Shown: positions 21,761-35,800 of the stretch, in pieces
Position numbering within the stretch: the first letter of the stretch is position 1
Layout: each line of letters begins with the position of its first letter
Origin: Gadus chalcogrammus
Taxonomy: Eukaryota > Chordata > Actinopteri > Gadiformes > Gadidae
Reading direction: 5' to 3'
Length of the DNA stretch: 64,000 nucleotides
Assembly (NCBI RefSeq): GCF_026213295.1
Contig: NC_079427.1
Coordinates: 34,814,846-34,878,845 of the forward strand
Notes under the pieces: model-generated
Seen by the model: the letters and a program-made list of their open reading frames with translations, nothing else
The model's database searches: none
Told to the model about the DNA's origin: nothing
Position numbers and translations under genes: made by a program

Positions 21761-24700
21761 ACTAGAACTGCAAGCAGTTATGCAGGGGTCCAAGAAGTGT
21801 GCATTTCGCCGGCACAACGCGACAAGAAATGTGCATTTCGCCGGCACAACGCGAAGCATGTGTTGAAAACGCTACCCTGAACCTGTGGATACAAAAGGAT
21901 TTGACTGTGGTAGGAGTAGCGAGAAGTCAGTGTAGCGTTTTCGCGGCGAAATTTTGTAGAAGATATACAATTTCCTCGTTTATTGCGCCCCCTAATGGCG
22001 AAATTTTCCGAAATTTTTATCGAACGTCATTAAGGTTAGCACCAACATGTGTGTAGAATTTGGACTCGATCCGATGTCTAATTTTGGATTTTTTTGGATT
22101 TTTAATTTTCCACGTCTAATTTAGCTAATATACCAATATTCAAAATGCTATCGTTTCGTCGTCGAAGGTCGGATCAAAAAACTGTATATGATTCCTTTGC
22201 GTGTGCGTCTGAAGATGTCGTGTGCAAAGTTTTGTGTCGATTGGTCAAGAAATGTGGGAGGAGTAGCGAAAAAACAGTTTTGCGGTTTTCGCGATTTTGC
22301 GAAAAAAAATTATAGACGCAAATGGGCGTGGCCTATGCCAAAAGATGCAGCAGACTCCAGTGAATCTGTGTGTACGAGGTTTTGAATGTGGGAGGTTCGG
22401 TGTGGGAGTTATAGCCCCAAACGCGTCTTTCCTTGGTATAGCGCCACCTAGTGGCCGGCGTGTCTGGATTTTGTCGTCTGCTTAGAACTCAGGGCCCTGG
22501 ATCTAGTCATGCAATTGGCGTGTCGGCACCATTTACGGTTTGGGCTGTGGACCCACTTCTAGGGGGGAATAATAATAACTAGAACTGCAAGCAGTTATGC
22601 AGGGGTCCAAGAAGTGTGCATTTCGCCGGCACAACGCGAACAAAGTATTCAAAACGCTACCGTGAACAACCTGTGGATATAAAGGTTTTGACTGTGAGAG
22701 GTTCAGTGTGGGAGTTTCGGCCCCAAACGCATTTTCCGCTACCGTTTAGTCGTCGACGGTTGGATCAAAATAGTTTTTACTGATTTGCAACGCAAAACAT
22801 ATATTCAAAACGCTACCGTTTCGTCAACGATGGTCGGATCAAAATAGTTTTGCTGATTTCTTGTAGTGTGCGTCTGAAGATGTCGTGTGCAAATTTTGGT
22901 GTCAATTGGGCAAGAAATGTGGGAGAAGTAGCGAAAAGGCAGTTTAGCTGTTTTTGCGATTTTGCATAAAGAAAATACTGACGCAAATGGGCCTCGCCTA
23001 TGCCAAAAGATGCAGCTGACTCCAGTGAATCTGTGTGTATAAAGTTTTTGACTGTGGGAGCTTCGGTGTGGGAGTTATAGCCTAAAACGCGTTTTCAGAA
23101 CATTCCATTGGCCAAATAGGAGATAGACAATGTCGTCGTTTTTTGGAGCCGCCCTGTTGGCGAAATTTTCCAAAGACAATTTTCCTTTGCCAAATAACTC
23201 CCGCCCACATTAATAATTATAAGCCATATTTTCTGTATAGACTCGGGTTTGCCCCTTGATGGTTTCACTTGAGTTTGAAGAACATTCCTTTGGCCAATTA
23301 GAAGATATACAATTTCCTCGTTTATTGCGCCCCCTAAAGGCGGAATCTTCCGAATTTTTTTAGGGACGACGTTAAGGTTGGCACCAACATGTGTGTAAAA
23401 TTTGGACTCGATCCGATGTCTAATTTTGGATTTTCTGGGATTTTTGTTATTCAACGTCTAATTTAGCTAATAAACCAATATTCAAAATGCTATCGTTTCG
23501 TCGTCGAAGGTCGGATCAAAAAACTGTATATGATTCCTTTGCGTGTGCGTCTGAAGATGTCGTGTGCAAAGTTTTGTGTCGATTGGTCAAGAAATGTGGG
23601 AGGAGTAGCGAAAAAACAGTTTTGCGGTTTTCGCGATTTAGCGAAAAATATTCATAGACGCAAATGGGCGTGGCCTAGGCCAAAAGATGCAGCAGACTCC
23701 TGTGCATCTGTGTGTACAAGTTTTTGGACTGTGGGAGGTTCGGTGTGGGAGTTATAGCCCCAAACGCGTATTCCTTGGTATAGCGCCACCTAGTGGCCGG
23801 CGTGTCTGGATTTTGTCGTCTGCATAGTCTTCACCGACCTGGATCTAGTCATGCAATTGGCGTGTGTGCAACATTTACGGTATGGGCTGTATTCCCACTT
23901 TCTTGGTAGGAAGTATAATAATAATAATAATAAGAAAAATCCCTACAAAAACAATAGGGATCCAACCTGTTGGCTTGGACCCCTAACTAGAACTGCAAGC
24001 AGTTATGCAGGGGTCCAAGAAGTGTGCATTTCGCCGGCACAACGCGACAAGAAATGTGCATTTCGCCGGAAAAACGCGAAGCATGTGTTCAAAACGCTAC
24101 CCTGAACCTGTGGAGTAGCGAGAAGTCAGTGTAGCGTTTTCGCGGCGAAATTTTTGTAGAAGATATACAATTTCCTCGTTTATTGCGCCCCCTAATGGCG
24201 AAATTTTCCGAAATTTTTATCGAAGGTCATTAAGGTTAGCACCAACATGTGTCTAAAATTTGGACTCGATCCGATGTCTAATTTTGGAATTTTTTGTTTT
24301 TTTAATTTTCCACGTCTAATTTAGCTAATAAAATAATATTCAAAACTCTACCGTTTCGTCGTCGAAGGTCGGATCAAAAAACTGTATATGATTTCTTTGC
24401 GTGTGCGTCTGAAGATGCCGTGTGCAAAGATTGGTGTTGATTGGTCAAGAAATGTGCGAGGAGTAGCGAAAAAACAGTTTTGCGGTTTTCGCGATTTAGC
24501 GAAAAATATTCATAGACGCAAATGGGCGTGGCCTAGGCCAAAAGATGCAGCAGACTCCAGTGCATCTGTGTGTACAAGTTTTTGGACTCTGGGAGGTTCG
24601 GTGTCGGAGTTATAGCCCCAAACGCGTATTCCCTGGTATAGCGCCACCTAGTGGCCGGCGTGTCTGGATTTTGTCGTCTGCGTAGTCCGAAGAGATCTGG

Positions 24701-27700
24701 ATCTAGTCATGTAATTGGCGTGTGTGCACCATTTACGGTTTGGGCTGTGGTACCACTTTTAGGGGGGTAAGTATAAAAATAATAATAACTAGAACTGCAA
24801 GCAGTTATGCAGGGGTCCAAGAAGTGTGCATTTCGCCGGCACAACGCGACAAGAAATGTGCGTTTCGCCGGCACAACGCGAAGCATGTGTTCAAAACGCT
24901 ACCCTGAACCTGTGGATACAAAGGATTTGACTGTGGTAGGAGTAGCGAGATGTCAGTTTAGCCTTTTCGCGGCGAAATTTTGTAGAAGATATACAATTTC
25001 CTCGTTTATTGCGCCCCCTAATGTCGAAATTTTCCGAGATTTTTATCGAACGACATTAAGGTTAGCACCAACATGTGTGTAAAATTTGGACTCGATCTGA
25101 TGTCTAATTTTGGATTTCTTTGGATTTTTGATATTCCACGTCTAATTTAGCTAATAAACCAATATTCAAAACGCTACCGTTTCGTCGTCGAAGGTCGGAT
25201 CAAAAAAGTGTCGAGGATTTCTTTGCGTGTGCGTCTGAAGATGTCGTGTGCAAAGTTTGGTGTTGATCGGGCGAGAAATGTGGGAGGAGTAGCGAAAAAA
25301 CAGTTTTGCGGTTTTCGCAATTTAGCGAAAAATATTCATAGACGCAAATGGGCGTGGCCTAGGCCAAAAGATGCAGCAGACTCCAGTGCATCTGTGTGTA
25401 CAAGTTTTTGGACTCTGGGAGGTTCGGTGTGGAAGTTATAGCCCCAAACGCGTATTCCTTGGTATAGCGCCACCTAGGGACCGGCGTGTCTGGATTTTGT
25501 TATCTGAGTAGCGGTGCCGATTCTGGATCTAGTCATGCAATTGGCGCGTGTGCACCATTTACGGTTTGGGCTGTGGTACCACTTCTAAGGCGTACGAAAT
25601 AATAATAATAATAATCCTTACAAAAACAATAGGGATCCAACCTGTTGGCTTGGACCCCTAAAAAGAAAAATCCTTACAAAAACAATAGGGATCCAACCTG
25701 TTGGCTTGGACCCCTAATAACTAGAACTGCAAGCAGTTATGCAGGGGTCCAAGAAGTGTGCATTTCGCCGGCACAACGCGACACGAAATGTGCGTTTCGC
25801 CGGCACACGCTACCCTGAACCTGTGGATACAAAGGATTTGACTGTGGTAGGAGTAGCGAGAAGTCAGTGTAGCGTTTTCGCGGTGAAATTTTGTAGAAGA
25901 TATACAATTTCCTCGTTTATGGCGCCCCCTAATGGCGGAAATTTCCGAAATTTTTATCGAACGTCATTAAGGTTAGCACCAACATGTGTGTAGAATTTGG
26001 ACTCGATCCGATGTCTAATTTTGGATTTTTTTGTATTTTTGATTTTCCACGTCTAATTTAGCTAATATACCAATATTCAAAATGCTATCGTTTCGTCGTC
26101 GAAGGTCGGATCAAAAAACTGTATATGATTCCTTTGCGTGTGCGTCTGAAGATGTCGTGTGCAAAGTTTTGTGTCGATTGGTCAAGAAATGTGGGAGGAG
26201 TAGCGAAAAAACAGTTTTGCGGTTTTCGCGATTTTGCGAAAAAAAATTATAGACGCAAATGGGCGTGGCCTATGCCAAAAGATGCAGCAGACTCCAGTGA
26301 ATCTGTGTGTACGAGGTTTTGAATGTGGGAGGTTCGGTGTGGGAGTTATAGCCCCAAACGCATTTTCCCTTGGTATAGCGCCACCTAGTGGCCGGCGTGC
26401 CTGGATTTTGTCATCTGAGTAGCGGTGCCGGACCTGGATCTAGTCATGCAATTGGCGTGTCGGCACCATTTACGGTTTGGGCTGTGGACCCACTTTTAGC
26501 GCGGGAAGTATAATAACTAGAACTGCAAGCAGTTATGCAGGGGTCCAAGAAGTGTGCATTTCGCCGGCACAACGCGACAAGAAATGTGCATTTCGCCGGA
26601 AAAACGCGAAGCATGTGTTCAAAACGCTACCCTGAACCTGTGGAGTAGCGAGAAGTCAGTGTAGTGTTTTCGCGGCGAAATTTTTGTAGAAGATATACAA
26701 TTTCCTCGTTTATTGCGCCCCCTAATGGCGAAATTTTCCGAAATTTGTAACGAAGGTCATTAAGGTTAGCACCAACATGTGTCTAAAATTTGGACTCGAT
26801 CCGATGTCTAATTTTGGAATTTTTTGTTTTTTTAATTTTCCACGTCTAATTTAGCTAATAAAAGAATATTCAAAACTCTACCGTTTCGTTGTCGAAGGTC
26901 GGATCAAAAAACTGTATATGATTTCTTTGCGTGTGCGTCTGAAGATGCCGTGTGCAAAGTTTGGTGTTGATTGGTCAAGAAATGTGCGAGGAGTAGCGAA
27001 AAAACAGTTTTGCGGTTTTCGCGATTTAGCGAAAAATATTCATTGACGCAAATGGGCGTGGCCTAGACCAAAAGATGCAGCAGACTCCAGTGCATCTGTG
27101 TGTACAAGTTTTTGGACTGTGGGAGGTTCGGTGTGGGAGTTATAGCCCCAAACGCGTCTTTCCTTGGTATAGCGCCACCTAGTGGCCGCCGTGTCTGGAT
27201 TTTGTCGTCTACCTAGAACTCAGGGACCTGGATCTAGTCATGCAATTGGCGTGTCGGCACCATTTACGGTTTGGGCTGTGGACCCACTTCTAGGGGGGAA
27301 TAATAATAATAACTAGAACTGCAAGCAGTTATGCAGGGGTCCAAGAAGTGTGCATTTCGCCGGCACAACGCGAACCAAGTATTCAAAACGCTACCGTGAA
27401 CAACCTGTGGATATAAAGGTTTTGAATGTGAGGTTCAGTGTGGGAGTTTCGGCCCCAAACGCATTTTCCGCTACCGTTTAGTCGTCGACGGTTGGATCAA
27501 AATAGTTTTTACTGATTTGCAACGCAAAACATATATTCAAAACGCTACCGTTTCGTCAACGATGGTCGGATCAAAATAGTTTTGCTGATTTCTTGTAGTG
27601 TGCGTCTGAAGATGTCGTGTGCAAAGTTTGGTGTCAATTGGGCAAGAAATGTGGGAGAAGTAGCGAAAAGGCAGTTTAGCTGTTTTTGCGATTTTGCATA

Positions 27701-29481
27701 AAGAAAATACTGACGCAAATGGGCCTGGCCTATGCCAAAAGATGCAGCTGACTCCAGTGAATCTGTGCGTATAAAGTTTTTGACTGTGGGAGCTTCGGTG
27801 TGGGAGTTATAGCCTAAAACGCGTTTTCAGAACATTCCATTGGCCAAATAGGAGATAGACAATGTCGTCGTTTTTTGGAGCCGCCCTGTTGGCGAAATTT
27901 TCCAAAGACAATTTTCCTTTGCCAAATAACTCCCGCCCACATTAATAATTATAAGCCATATTTTCTGTATAGACTCGGGTTTGCCCCTTGATGGTTTCAC
28001 TTGAGTTTGAAGAACATTCCTTTGGCCAATTAGAAGATATACAATTTCCTCGTTTATTGCGCCCCCTAATGGCGGAATTTTCCGAAATTTTTATCGAACG
28101 TCATTAAGGTTAGCACCAACATGTGTGTAGAATTTGGACTCGATCCGATGTCTAATTTTGAATTTTTTTGGATTTTTGATTTTCCACGTCTAATTTAGCT
28201 AATATACCAATATTCAAAATGCTATCGTTTCGTCGTCGAAGGTCGGATCAAAAAACTGTATATGATTCCTTTGCGTGTGCGTCTGAAGATGTCGTGTGCA
28301 AAGTTTGGTGTCGATTGGTCAAGAAATGTGGGAGGAGTAGGGAAAAAACAGTTTTGCGGTTTTCGCGATTTAGCGAAAAATATTCATAGACGCAAATGGG
28401 CGTGGCCTAGGCCAAAAGATGCAGCAGACTCCTGTGCATCTGTGTGTACAAGTTTTTGGACTGTGGGAGGTTCGGTGTGGGAGTTATAGCCCCAAACGCG
28501 TATTCCTTGGTATAGCGCCACCTAGTGGCCGGCGTGTCTGGATTTTGTCGTCTGCATAGTCTTCACCGACCTGGATCTAGTCATGCAATTGGCGTGTGTG
28601 CAACATTTACGGTTTGGGCTGTATTCCCACTTTCTTGGTAGGAAGTATAATAATAATAATAACTAGAACTGCAAGCAGTTATGCAGGGGTCCAAGAAGTG
28701 TGCATTTCGCCGGCACAACGCGACAAGAAATGTGCATTTCGCCGGCACAACGCGAAGCATGTGTTCAAAACGCTACCCTGTACCTGTGGATACAAAGGAT
28801 TTGACTGTGGTACGAGTAGCGAGAAGTCAGTGTAGCGTTTTCGCGGCGAAATTTTGTAGAAGATATACAATTTCCTTGTTTATTGCGCCCCCTAATGGCG
28901 AAATTTTCCGATATTTTTATCGAACGTCATTAAGGTTAGCACCAACATGTCTGTAAAATTTGGGCTCGATCCGATGTATAATTCTGGATTTCTTCGGATT
29001 TTTGACTTTTCACGTCTAATTTAGCTAATAAACAAATATTCAAAACGCTACCGTTTCGTCGTCGAAGGTCGGATCAAAAAAGTGTCTAGGATTTCTTTGC
29101 GTGTGCGTCTGAAGATGTCGTGTGCAAAGTTTGGTGTTGATCGGGCGAGAAATGTGGGAGGAGTAGCGATAAAACAGTTTTGCGGTTTTCGCGATTTAGC
29201 GAAAAATATTCATAGACGCAAATGGGCGTGGCCTAGGCCAAAAGATGCAGCAGACTCCAGTGCATCTGTGTGTACAAGTTTTTGGACTCTGGGAGGTTCG
29301 GTGTGGAAGTTATAGCCCCAAACGCGTATTCCTTGGTATAGCGCCACCTAGGGACCGGCGTGTCTGGATTTTGTTATCTGAGTAGCGGTGCCGATTCTGG
29401 ATCTAGTCATGCAATTGGCGCGTGTGCACCATTTACGGTTTGGGCTGTGGTACCACTTCTAAGGCGTACGAAATAATAATA

Positions 29482-29880
29482 ATCCTTACAAAAACAATAG
29501 GGATCCAACCTGTTGGCTTGGACCCCTAATAAGAAAAATCCCTACAAAAACAATAGGGATCCAACCTGTTGGCTTGGACCCCTAATAATAAAAACTAGTG
29601 GCCGGCGTGTCTGGATTTTGTCGTCTGCATAGTCTTCACTGACCTGGATCTAGTCATGCAATTGGCGTGTGTGCAACATTTACGGTATGGGCTGTATTCC
29701 CACTTTCTTGGTAGGAAGTATAATAATAAAAATCCTTACAAAAACAATAGGGATCCAACCTGTTGGCTTGGACCCCTAAAAATCCTTACAAAAACAATAG
29801 GGATCCAACCTGTTGGCTTGGACCCCTAATAATCCTTACAAAAACAATAGGGATCCAACCTGTTGGCTTGGACCCCTAAT
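29482..29880. repeat. Cluster of spacer repeats with a stranded monomer tail
   Basis: Five copies of a 49-54-bp repeat beginning ATCCTTACAAAAACAATAGG and ending GGCTTGGACCCCTAA. Between copies 2 and 3 is a 130-bp orphan monomer tail (29595-29725, CTAGTGGCCGGCGTGTCTGG to a TAA run). About 33 such spacers occur in the array, always between a (TAA)n tail and the next boundary palindrome. Confidence 0.85.
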
Positions 29881-32800
29881 AATAACTAGAACTGCAAGCA
29901 GTTATGCAGGGGTCCAAGAAGTGTGCATTTCGCCGGCACAACGCGAACCAAGTATTCAAAACGCTACCGTGAACAACCTGTGGATATAAAGGTTTTGACT
30001 GTGAGAGGTTCAGTGTGGGAGTTTCGGCCCCAAACGCATTTTCCGCTACCGTTTAGTCGTCGACGGTTGGATCAAAATAGTTTTTACTGATTTGCAACGC
30101 AAAACATATATTCAAAACGCTACCGTTTCGTCAACGATGGTCGGATCAAAATAGTTTTGCTGATTTCTTGTAGTGTGCGTCTGAAGATGTCGTGTGCAAA
30201 GTTTGGTGTCAATTGGGCAAGAAATGTGGGAGGAGTAGCGAAAAGGCAGTTTAGCTGTTTTTGCGATTTTGCATAAAGAAAATACTGACGCAAATGGGCC
30301 TGGCCTATGCCAAAAGATGCAGCTGACTCCAGTGAATCTGTGCGTGTAACGTTTTTGACTGTGGGAGCTTTGGTGTGGGAGTTATAGCCTAAAACGCGTT
30401 TTCAGAACATTCCATTGGCCAAATAGGAGATATATTATTTCGTCGTTTTTTGGCGCCGCCCTGTTGGCGAAATTTTCCAAAGACAATTTTCCTTTGCCAA
30501 ATAACTCCCGCCTATATAATTAATTCTTGGCCATATTTTTTATATAGACTCGGGTTTGCCCCTTGATGGTTCCCTTATAGTTTGAAGAACATTCCTTTGG
30601 CCAATTAGAAGATATACAATTTCCTCGTTTATTGCGCCCCCTAATGGCGAAATATTCCGAATTCTTTATTGAACGCCATTAAGGGTAGCACCGACATGTG
30701 TCTAAAATTTGGACTTGATCCGACGTCTACTTTTGGTATTCTTTGAATTTTTGCGTTTTGACGTAAAACGTAGCCAATAAACAAATATTCAAAACGCTAC
30801 CGTTTCGTCGTCGAAGGTCGGATCAAAAAACTGTTGATGATTCCTTTGCGTGTGCGTCTGAAGATGTCGTGTGCAAAGTTTGGTGTTGATTGGTCAAGAA
30901 ATGTGGGAGGAGTAGGGAAAAAACTGTTTTGCGGTTTTCGCGATTTAGCGAAAAATATTCATAGACGCAAATGGGCGTGGCCTAGCCCAAAAGATGCAGC
31001 AGACTCCAGTGCATCTGTGGGTATAACGTTTTTGACTGTGGGAGGTTCGGTGTGGGAGTTATAGCCCCAAACGCGTATTCCTTGGTATAGCGCCACCTAG
31101 TGGCCGGCATGTCTGGATTTTGTCGTCTGCGTACACATCACAGACCTGGATCTAGTCATGCAATTGGCGTGTCCGCACCATTTACGGTTTGGGGTGTGGG
31201 CCCACTTTTAGGGAAGGAAGTATAACTAGAACTGCAAGCAGTTATGCAGGGGTCCAAGAAATGTGCATTTCGCCGGCACAACGCGAAGCATGTGTTCAAA
31301 ACAAATGGGCACGGCGTATGCCAAAAGATGCAGCTGACTCCAGTGAATCTGTGGATATAACGGTTTTGACTGTGGGAGGTTCGGTGTGGGAGTTATAGCC
31401 CAAAACGCGTTTTCAGAACATTCCATTGGCCAGTTAGGAGATATATTATTTCGTCGTTTATTTGCGCCCCCTTGTGGCGAAATTTTCCAAAGACAATTTT
31501 CCTTTGCCAAATAACTCCCACCCACATTAATAATTCTTGGCCATATTTTTTATATAGACTCGGGTTTGCCCCTTGATGGTTCCCTTATAGTTTGAAGAAC
31601 ATTCCTTGGGCCATTTAGAAGATATACAATTCCCTCGTTTATTGCGCCCCCTAATGGCGAAATATTCCGATTTTTTTAATGAACGCCAGTAGGGGTAGCA
31701 TCGACATGTGTCAAAAATTTGGACTTCATCCGATGTCTAATTTTGAATCTTTTTGGATTTTTGATTTTCCACGTCTAATTTAGCTAATAAACCAATATCT
31801 AAAACGCTACCGTTTCGTCGGAAAAAGTCGGATCAAAAAAGTGTTCGAATTTATTTTTTTGTGTGAGTCCGCCGATGGCGTGTGCAAAGTTTAGTGACGA
31901 TTGGTCAAGAAATGTGGGAGGAGTAGGGAAAAAACCGTTTTGCGGTTTTCGCGAATTTGCGAAAAAAAATGATAGACGCAAATGGGCGTGGCCTATGCCA
32001 AAAGATGCAGCAGACTCCAGTGAATATGTGCGTACAAGTTTTTGACGGAGGGAGGTTCGGTGTGGGAGTTATAGCCCCAAACGCGTATTCCTTGGTATAG
32101 CGCCACCTAGTGACCGACGTGTCTGGATTTGGTTATCTGAGTAGCGGTGCCGGACCTGGATCTAGTCATGCAATTGGCATGTCGGCACCATTTACGGTTT
32201 GGGCTGTGGGCCCACTTTCAAGGCGGGAAGTATAATAATAATAAGAATTATGCAGGGGTCCAAGAAGTGTGCATTTCGCCGGCACAACGCGACAAGAAAT
32301 GTGCATTTCGCCGGAAAAACGCGAAGCATGTGTTCAAAACGCTACCCTGAACCTGTGGAGTAGCGAGAAGTCAGTGTAGCGTTTTCGCGGCGAAATTTTT
32401 GTAGAAGATATACAATTTCCTCGTTTATTGCGCCCCCTAATGGCGAAATTTTCCGAAATTTTTATCGAACGTCATTAAGGTTAGCACCAACATGTGTGTA
32501 GAATTTGGACTCGATCCGATGTCTAATTTTGGATTTTTTTGGATTTTTAATTTTCCACGTCTAATTTAGCTAATAAACAAATATTCAAAACTCTACCGTT
32601 TCGTCGTCGAAGGTCGGATCAAAAAACTGTTGATGATTTATTTGCGTGTGCGTCTGAAGATGCCGTGTGCAAAGTTTTGTGTGAATTGGTCAAGAAATGT
32701 GGGAGGAGTAGCGAAAAAACAGTTTTACGGTTTTCGCGATTTTGCGAAAAATATTCATAGACGCAAATGGGCGTGGCCTAGGCCAAAAGATGCAGCAGAC

Positions 32801-35800
32801 TCCAGTGCATCTGTGTGTACAAGTTTTTGGACTCTGGGTGGTTCGGTGTGGGAGTTATAGCCCCAAACGCGTATTCCTTGGTATAGCGCCACCTAGTGAC
32901 CGACGTGTCTGGATTTGGTTATCTGAGTAGCGGTGCCGGACCTGGATCTAGTCATGCAATTGGCATGTCGTCAGCATTTACGGTTTGGGCTGTGGGCCCA
33001 CTTTCAAGGCGGGAAGTATAATAATAATAAGAAAAATCCTTACAAAAACAATAGGGATCCAACCTGTTGGCTTGGACCCCTAACTAGAACTGCAAGCAGT
33101 TATGCAGGGGTCCAAGAAGTGTGCATTTCGCCGGCACAACGCGAAGCATGTGTTCAAAACGCTACCCTGAACCTGTGGATACAAAGGATTTGACTGTGGT
33201 ATGAGTAGCGAGAAGTCAGTGTAGCGTTTTCGCGGCGAAATTTTGTAGAAGATATACAATATCCTCGTTTATTGCGCCCCCATTGGTGAAATTTTCCGAA
33301 ATTTTTATCGAACGTCATTAAGGTTAGCACCAACATGTGTGTAGAGTTTGGACTCGATCCGATGTCTAATTTTGGATTTCTTTGGATTTTTAATTTTCCA
33401 CGTCTAATTTTGCTAATAAACAAATATTCAAAACTCTACCGTTTCGTCGTCGAAGGTCGGATCAAAAAACTGTCTATGATTTCTTTGCGTGTGCGTCTGA
33501 AGATGCCATGTGCAAAGTTTGGTGGTGATCGGGCGAGAAATGTGGGAGGAGTAGCGAAAAAACAGTTTTGCGGTTTTCGCGATTTAGCGAAAAATATTCA
33601 TAGACGCAAATGGGCGTGGCCTAGGCCAAAAGATGCAGCAGACTCCAGTGCATCTGTCTGTACAAGTTTTTGGACGCTGGGAGGTTCGGTGTGGGAGTTA
33701 TAGTCCCAAACGTGTTTCTCCTTGGTATAGCGCCACCTAGTGGCCGGCATGTCTGGATTTGGTTATCTGAGTAGCGGTGCCGGTACTGGTTCTAGTCATG
33801 CAATTGGCGCGTGTGCACCTTTTACGGTTTGGGCTGTAGTCCAACAAGTACGGGGGGAAGAATAATAATAGGAAAAATCCTTACAAAAACAATAGGGATC
33901 CAACCTGTTGGCTTGGACCCCTAACTAGAACTGCAAGCAGTTATGCAGGGGTCCAAGAAGTGTGCATTTCGCCGGCACAACGCGACAAGAAATGTGCATT
34001 TCGCCGGCACAACGCGAAGCATGTGTTGAAAACGCTACCCTGAACCTGTGGATACAAAAGGATTTGACTGTGGTAGGAGTAGCGAGAAGTCAGTGTAGCG
34101 TTTTCGCGGCGAAATTTTGTAGAAGATATACAATTTCCTCGTTTATTGCGCCCCCTAATGGCGAAATTTTCCGAAATTTTTATCGAACGTCATTAAGGTT
34201 AGCACCAACATGTGTGTAGAATTTGGACTCGATCCGATGTCTAATTTTGGATTTTTTTGGATTTTTAATTTTCCACGTCTAATTTAGCTAATATACCAAT
34301 ATTCAAAATGCTATCGTTTCGTCGTCGAAGGTCGGATCAAAAAACTGTATATGATTCCTTTGCGTGTGCGTCTGAAGATGTCGTGTGCAAAGTTTTGTGT
34401 CGATTGGTCAAGAAATGTGGGAGGAGTAGCGAAAAAACAGTTTTGCGGTTTTCGCGATTTTGCGAAAAAAAATTATAGACGCAAATGGGCGTGGCCTAGA
34501 CCAAAAGATGCAGCAGACTCCAGTGCATCTGTGTGTACAAGTTTTTGGACTGTGGGAGGTTCGGTGTGGGAGTTATAGCCCCAAACGCGTCTTTCCTTGG
34601 TATAGCGCCACCTAGTGGCCGGCGTGTCTGGATTTTGTCGTCTACCTAGAACTCAGGGACCTGGATCTAGTCATGCAATTGGCGTTTCGGCACCATTTAC
34701 GGTTTGGGCTGTGGACCCACTTCTAGGGGGGAATAATAATAACTAGAACTGCAAGCAGTTATGCAGGGGTCCAAGAAGTGTGCATTTCGCCGGCACAACG
34801 CGACAAGAAATGTGCATTTCGCCGGTACATCGCGAAGCATGTGTTCAAAACGCTACCCTGAACCTGTGGATACAAAGGATTTGACTGTGGTAGGAGTAGC
34901 GAGAAGTCAGTGTAGCGTTTTTGCGGCGAAATTTTGTAGAAGATATACAATTTCCTCGTTTATTGCGCCCCCTAATGGCGGAAATTTCCGAAATTTTTAT
35001 CGAACGTCATTAAGGTTAGCACCAACATGTGTGTAGAATTTGGACTCGATCCGATGTCTAATTTTGGATTTTTTTGTATTTTTGATTTTCCACGTCTAAT
35101 TTAGCTAATATACCAATATTCAAAATGCTATCGTTTCGTCGTCGAAGGTCGGATCAAAAAACTGTATATGATTCCTTTGCGTGTGCGTCTGAAGATGTCG
35201 TGTGCAAAGTTTTGTGTCGATTGGTCAAGAAATGTGGGAGGAGTAGCGAAAAAACAGTTTTGCGGTTTTCGCGATTTTGCGAAAAAAAATTATAGACGCA
35301 AATGGGCGTGGCCTATGCCAAAAGATGCAGCAGACTCCAGTGAATCTGTGTGTACGAGGTTTTGAATGTGGGAGGTTCGGTGTGGGAGTTATAGCCCCAA
35401 ACGCATTTTCCCTTGGTATAGCGCCACCTAGTGGCCGGCGTGCCTGGATTTTGTCATCTGAGTAGCGGTGCCGGACCTGGATCTAGTCATGCAATTGGCG
35501 TGTCGGCACCATTTACGGTTTGGGCTGTGGACCCACTTTTAGCGCGGGAAGTATAATAACTAGAACTGCAAGCAGTTATGCAGGGGTCCAAGAAGTGTGC
35601 ATTTCGCCGGCACAACGCGAAGCATGTGTTCGAAGTTGAGGAACGGCGTATGACAAAAGATGCAGCTGACTCCAGTGAATCTGTGGATACAAAGGTTTTG
35701 ACTGTGGGAGCTTCGGTGTGGAAGTTATAGCCCAAAACGCGTTTACAGAACATTCCATTGGCCAAATAGGAGATATACAATGTCGTCGTTTTTTGGCGCC

